The translations under genes were made by a program, and so were the position numbers. A stretch of DNA of 64,000 nt, taken from Enoplolaimus lenunculus (lineage: Eukaryota; Nematoda; Enoplea; Enoplida; Thoracostomopsidae). The stretch covers positions 620,001 to 684,000 of the forward strand of contig JASANG010002509.1 in the NCBI GenBank assembly GCA_030248215.1, read 5' to 3'. The notes beneath the pieces were generated by a model that made no database searches, had not been told where the DNA came from, and saw only the letters and a list, made by a program, of their open reading frames with translations. This document shows positions 61,199-64,000 of this stretch, piece by piece (the first letter of the stretch is position 1; the number at the start of each line of letters is the position of its first letter).

Positions 61199-61421
61199 TA
61201 ATTTTTATAATTTATTTTAGGAATTTGATATATCAAACCCAGTTCAATACAATAATTTCAATTTTAAGCCATGATCTGATGAAACTACTGAATTAACGAA
61301 ATTAATACAATATAAACTTTAACGACACTTAATTTCCGTGCAAATATCACCGCAAACTGCATTCATTATTGTACAGTGTGAATGCTTCACTGTTTCAACC
61401 ATACCGATTACCCGTTAAAAG

Positions 61422-64000
61422 ATGTCTGTTCGAGTAGAAAATCGGTTGAAAACGCATTTTACCACGGCTGTTTGCTTGTTTATTCTGACAGGTAAGTTGA
61501 AAGCTACCGAAGGTGCGGTAAATAAATCGTAGCGAATTTTAAATTTTTTTTCAATGACAATACTACCATTTGACCAATGTTAACTGCAATAGCAGCTTGG
61601 ACACTGAACCGAAACTTAAAACTAAACCAAGTCTGACAGTCTCTAAATGCGTCAATTTCAATTTATTCCAGCGGGCAGACTCGTATAATTAACATTGAAC
61701 CAAATTTAATGAAGAAATATTTACCCGAATTTTAGTGAGCAGTTTGCTTTTTTTAAAGACAAGAAAGATTTAGCGTTGCGCTATACTTGACGTCCGCCGC
61801 CGTCCGTCACCGTGCATCAACCGTACGGCGGCGTCCGTCACCGTGCGTCACCCGTACGGCGGCGTCCGTCACTGTGCGTCACCCGTGCGGCGGCGTCCGT
61901 CACCGTGCGTCACCACGCCGCCCCCACCCCCACCCCGCGCCGCCCCACCCACCCGACGCGCCGCCCCCCCGTACAGCGCCGTCCGTCACCGTTCGTCACC
62001 CGTGCGACGCCGTTTCACCGTTCGCCTCACCATACATTATCGTACGTGAGTTATTTCCGTACGATACCGCACGGTGACGGACGGCGCCGTACGGGTGACT
62101 GACGGACGGCGCCGTACGGGTGACTGACGGCGCCGTACGGGTGATGGCGGCGTCCGGGTGACGGACGGCACCCGATGGCGTCGTACGCTAATAAAAGTAT
62201 AGCGCAACCCTTAGTGCTTAGTGTTTATTAAATGTGGTGTAGAAACTGACAATTTTATTAGCAATTCGCCACACTGGTCAAAAAAGCAATATATTGCAGA
62301 AAACACTGACTTGCATACATTTGTTTTTATGCAATTCTGCAGTGTACGTATGTCAGCCAGCGGTCATTTTGCCATAGTTAGGTATGTTAAACGTTCTCGC
62401 ATTAATTATACAGATTTATTATAGGACTGCCCGCTGTATTGGCAACTGGTCAAAATGACCAAGAACACAACAACGACCAACTGGTGCAAAACGACGATCC
62501 AAACGTTGTCCCATCGCGTGGTAATAATATTGCTTATCGAAATCGACTGGCAGCAACGGCCCGAATTAAGCCACGTCATCGCAAAACTGAATCGACCAAT
62601 CAAAAACGAGGAACTCAAAATACGCCAATGAGGCCTGACTATATTAATCAGGCACCGTCATCAGCCTTGTTTTCTTTAGATCCTGCAGTGGTAAATTTTG
62701 ATCAAGGCGAACAAGTAGAATCTCGGGCATCTCAGCTATCCCATGACGGTTTGAGTTCTGACGAGTACACGAATATGCCTTATCATCCGCTAGATGATGC
62801 TGGAGTCGATGAAGGTGTTGATGCGACAGGAGTCACTAAGCTGGTTGGCATACCGATGGACTCGGAAAACCTGGATTCTGTTGACAAAGTTCTAGTCGGT
62901 CCAAACGGAGCTGTTGCAGGCCACAGCGGGGTTACATCGGAAATCCTTCGCGAAGGAACAGTCCAACGAGTTCCGGGCATAGAAGACGGTCCTGTACACT
63001 GGGTTGGTCCACAAGATCGAACCAAACTACCAATGCACTACCAAAGCAGTCCGACATCTGGCGAAATTGAGCCCGAAAAACAGGCTAACAATGGAAACAC
63101 GGCGGCGGCTGGTCAGACAAAGCTTGAAGCTGTGAAAATGATACCAGGCGAAGAACAAAAACCACCGTCACTCGTTGGGTACCACAATCCCAGTAGCGTT
63201 GATCGATCCGACATCTTAGAGCTGCCTCAAGAACCGGATGCGATAACAGAAAGACCGCAACATAGCGGCCCGGTGAATCGTACTGAAATCGCCGAAAAAC
63301 TCAAATCTCTCAGCACACCTACGTTGCGTTTGACGGCAACGTTGCGAAATTCCAAACAACCGACTGAAATTGAAACTGGTCACATGGAACGCAATCCAAA
63401 ATTCGAAACTGGTTTAGGTGTTATACCTGGCCAAGATCAGCGCGACGAAATGTCATCACCCTATCCAAATGCTGAACCAGAGTCTGATCAACTCGAAAAA
63501 TCAATTTTACTTGGTCTTAGATCGGTAACCGATCCTGTAACAAGGTTTGACGTATCGGACGGCAGCGAAATTTCTTACCCGTCGCCCAATCGTTATTTTA
63601 ACTCGACTATTCCACCTATAGCAGCAGGAGGCGTCGACTCTGTGGTAAACGGGACATTCGGGCAAAGCTGGCCGCCAACGCAGCCACGTGACGGAGTAAC
63701 TCGGTTCGGTATCACTGGTAGAATTGGTGAAGAAGATCATTCGAGCGATTCTGTTTCCAGTAATACGCGAGCAGGTCAAACAAGCCGTACGCGAGGAAAT
63801 GAAGCTGTAATCGACGTCCGGTCCCAATCTGGCTTAACGACAGAATTGGGCTCGTTTGAATCAGGGACCACCACGAATCTGGACTCGTCTAACAGCCGTG
63901 CTCCGGCGAATTATTTAGTAGATTTTCCAGGAGTGACATCGGTGCAGTCAACGTCGCAGCCTCCTCACATTGAACCCGGCGAAACTTTTGCCCCGATCGA
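61422..64000 (+). CDS. Secreted low-complexity protein, 5' part (runs off the right edge)
   Basis: Exon 1 is 61422-61491, ending G|GTAAGT in phase 1. Exon 2 starts at 62425 after ATTATAG and stays open to the window end, giving at least 548 codons. The join encodes a signal peptide (TAVCLFILTGLPAVLA) with predicted cleavage before TGQND. The mature part is hydrophilic and rich in Pro, Ser, Thr, Glu, Asp, Gly and Asn, with almost no Cys, some NXS/T sites (NSTI, NGTF, NRTE) and no repeat I could align. This suggests an intrinsically disordered extracellular or lumenal region, perhaps the ectodomain of a larger protein whose folded part lies beyond 64000. I recognise no family. Exon 2 is distinctly richer in G+C than the flanking intergenic DNA. 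The intron holds the GC-rich element at 61776-62213. Confidence 0.75.
61776..62213. repeat. GC-rich TIR element with CGTACGGCG minisatellite, in intron 1 of the last gene
   Basis: GCGTTGCGCTATACTTGACG at the left and AAAGTATAGCGCAACCC at the right are inverted. Inside are repeated CCGTACGGCGGCGTCCGTCAC units in one orientation, then the complement GTGACGGACGGCGCCGTACGG after a centre near 62040. The open frames here (Arg/Pro/Thr/His-rich) are products of the repeat and not genes. A truncated relative is at 43718. Confidence 0.75.

Noticed and set aside
61787-62102. Three overlapping Arg/Pro/Thr/His-rich frames
   Set aside because: They are products of a GC-rich minisatellite inside a TIR element in an intron.

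Overview
The window is metazoan nuclear DNA. Genes are split into many short exons with GT-AG introns, the translated exons read sensibly in the standard code, base composition is AT-rich, and most of the sequence is introns and short repeats. The gene set (glucose-6-phosphatase, a secreted tandem-domain Cu/Zn superoxide dismutase, mitochondrial ribosomal protein uL30m, adducin) points to an invertebrate animal. I cannot fix the phylum. The abundant TTAGGC hexamer recalls the nematode telomere repeat, but it sits inside a transposon-like family, so it is weak evidence for placement.

Layout. 135-2184 (+): 3' part of a glucose-6-phosphatase catalytic-subunit gene. 6102-11671 (+): a secreted, probably GPI-anchored protein with two Cu/Zn SOD domains. 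13614-14356 (+): tail of a non-LTR retrotransposon. 14563-17658 (-): mRpL30 in three exons, the first coding only 19 nt. 17.9-19.9 kb: tRNA-derived SINE-like repeats, including a three-unit array. 21459-34686 (+): a complete adducin gene of about 18 exons (863 codons in my model), including two adjacent, homologous, equal-length exons that look mutually exclusive. About 34.7-61.4 kb: a 27-kb stretch without a gene I can support, filled with short inverted-repeat elements. 61422-64000 (+): start of a secreted, low-complexity protein that runs off the right edge.

The repeats fall into recurring families: (i) a terminal-inverted-repeat (TIR) element with a core of TTAGGC/GCCTAA hexamers, in at least three subfamilies and over 20 copies; (ii) a hAT-like family ending CAGGGTRCAACCG; (iii) a foldback family ending TACACTGCAAAAA; (iv) a GGCTGGG...CTTAAGT family; (v) a piggyBac-like TTAACCCTTT family enclosing a tRNA-like segment; and several smaller ones. 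I recognised no retrovirus-like, LTR or capsid-bearing element, no rRNA, no CRISPR array and no convincing functional tRNA gene.

The genes are not an operon or pathway; they are independent housekeeping or surface-protein genes. The strongest candidate for something new is the adducin exon pair at 24664-25035. The TTAGGC-cored TIR family and the tRNA-bearing piggyBac-like family come next. All splice sites and products were read by eye and frame-checked; none has transcript support here.
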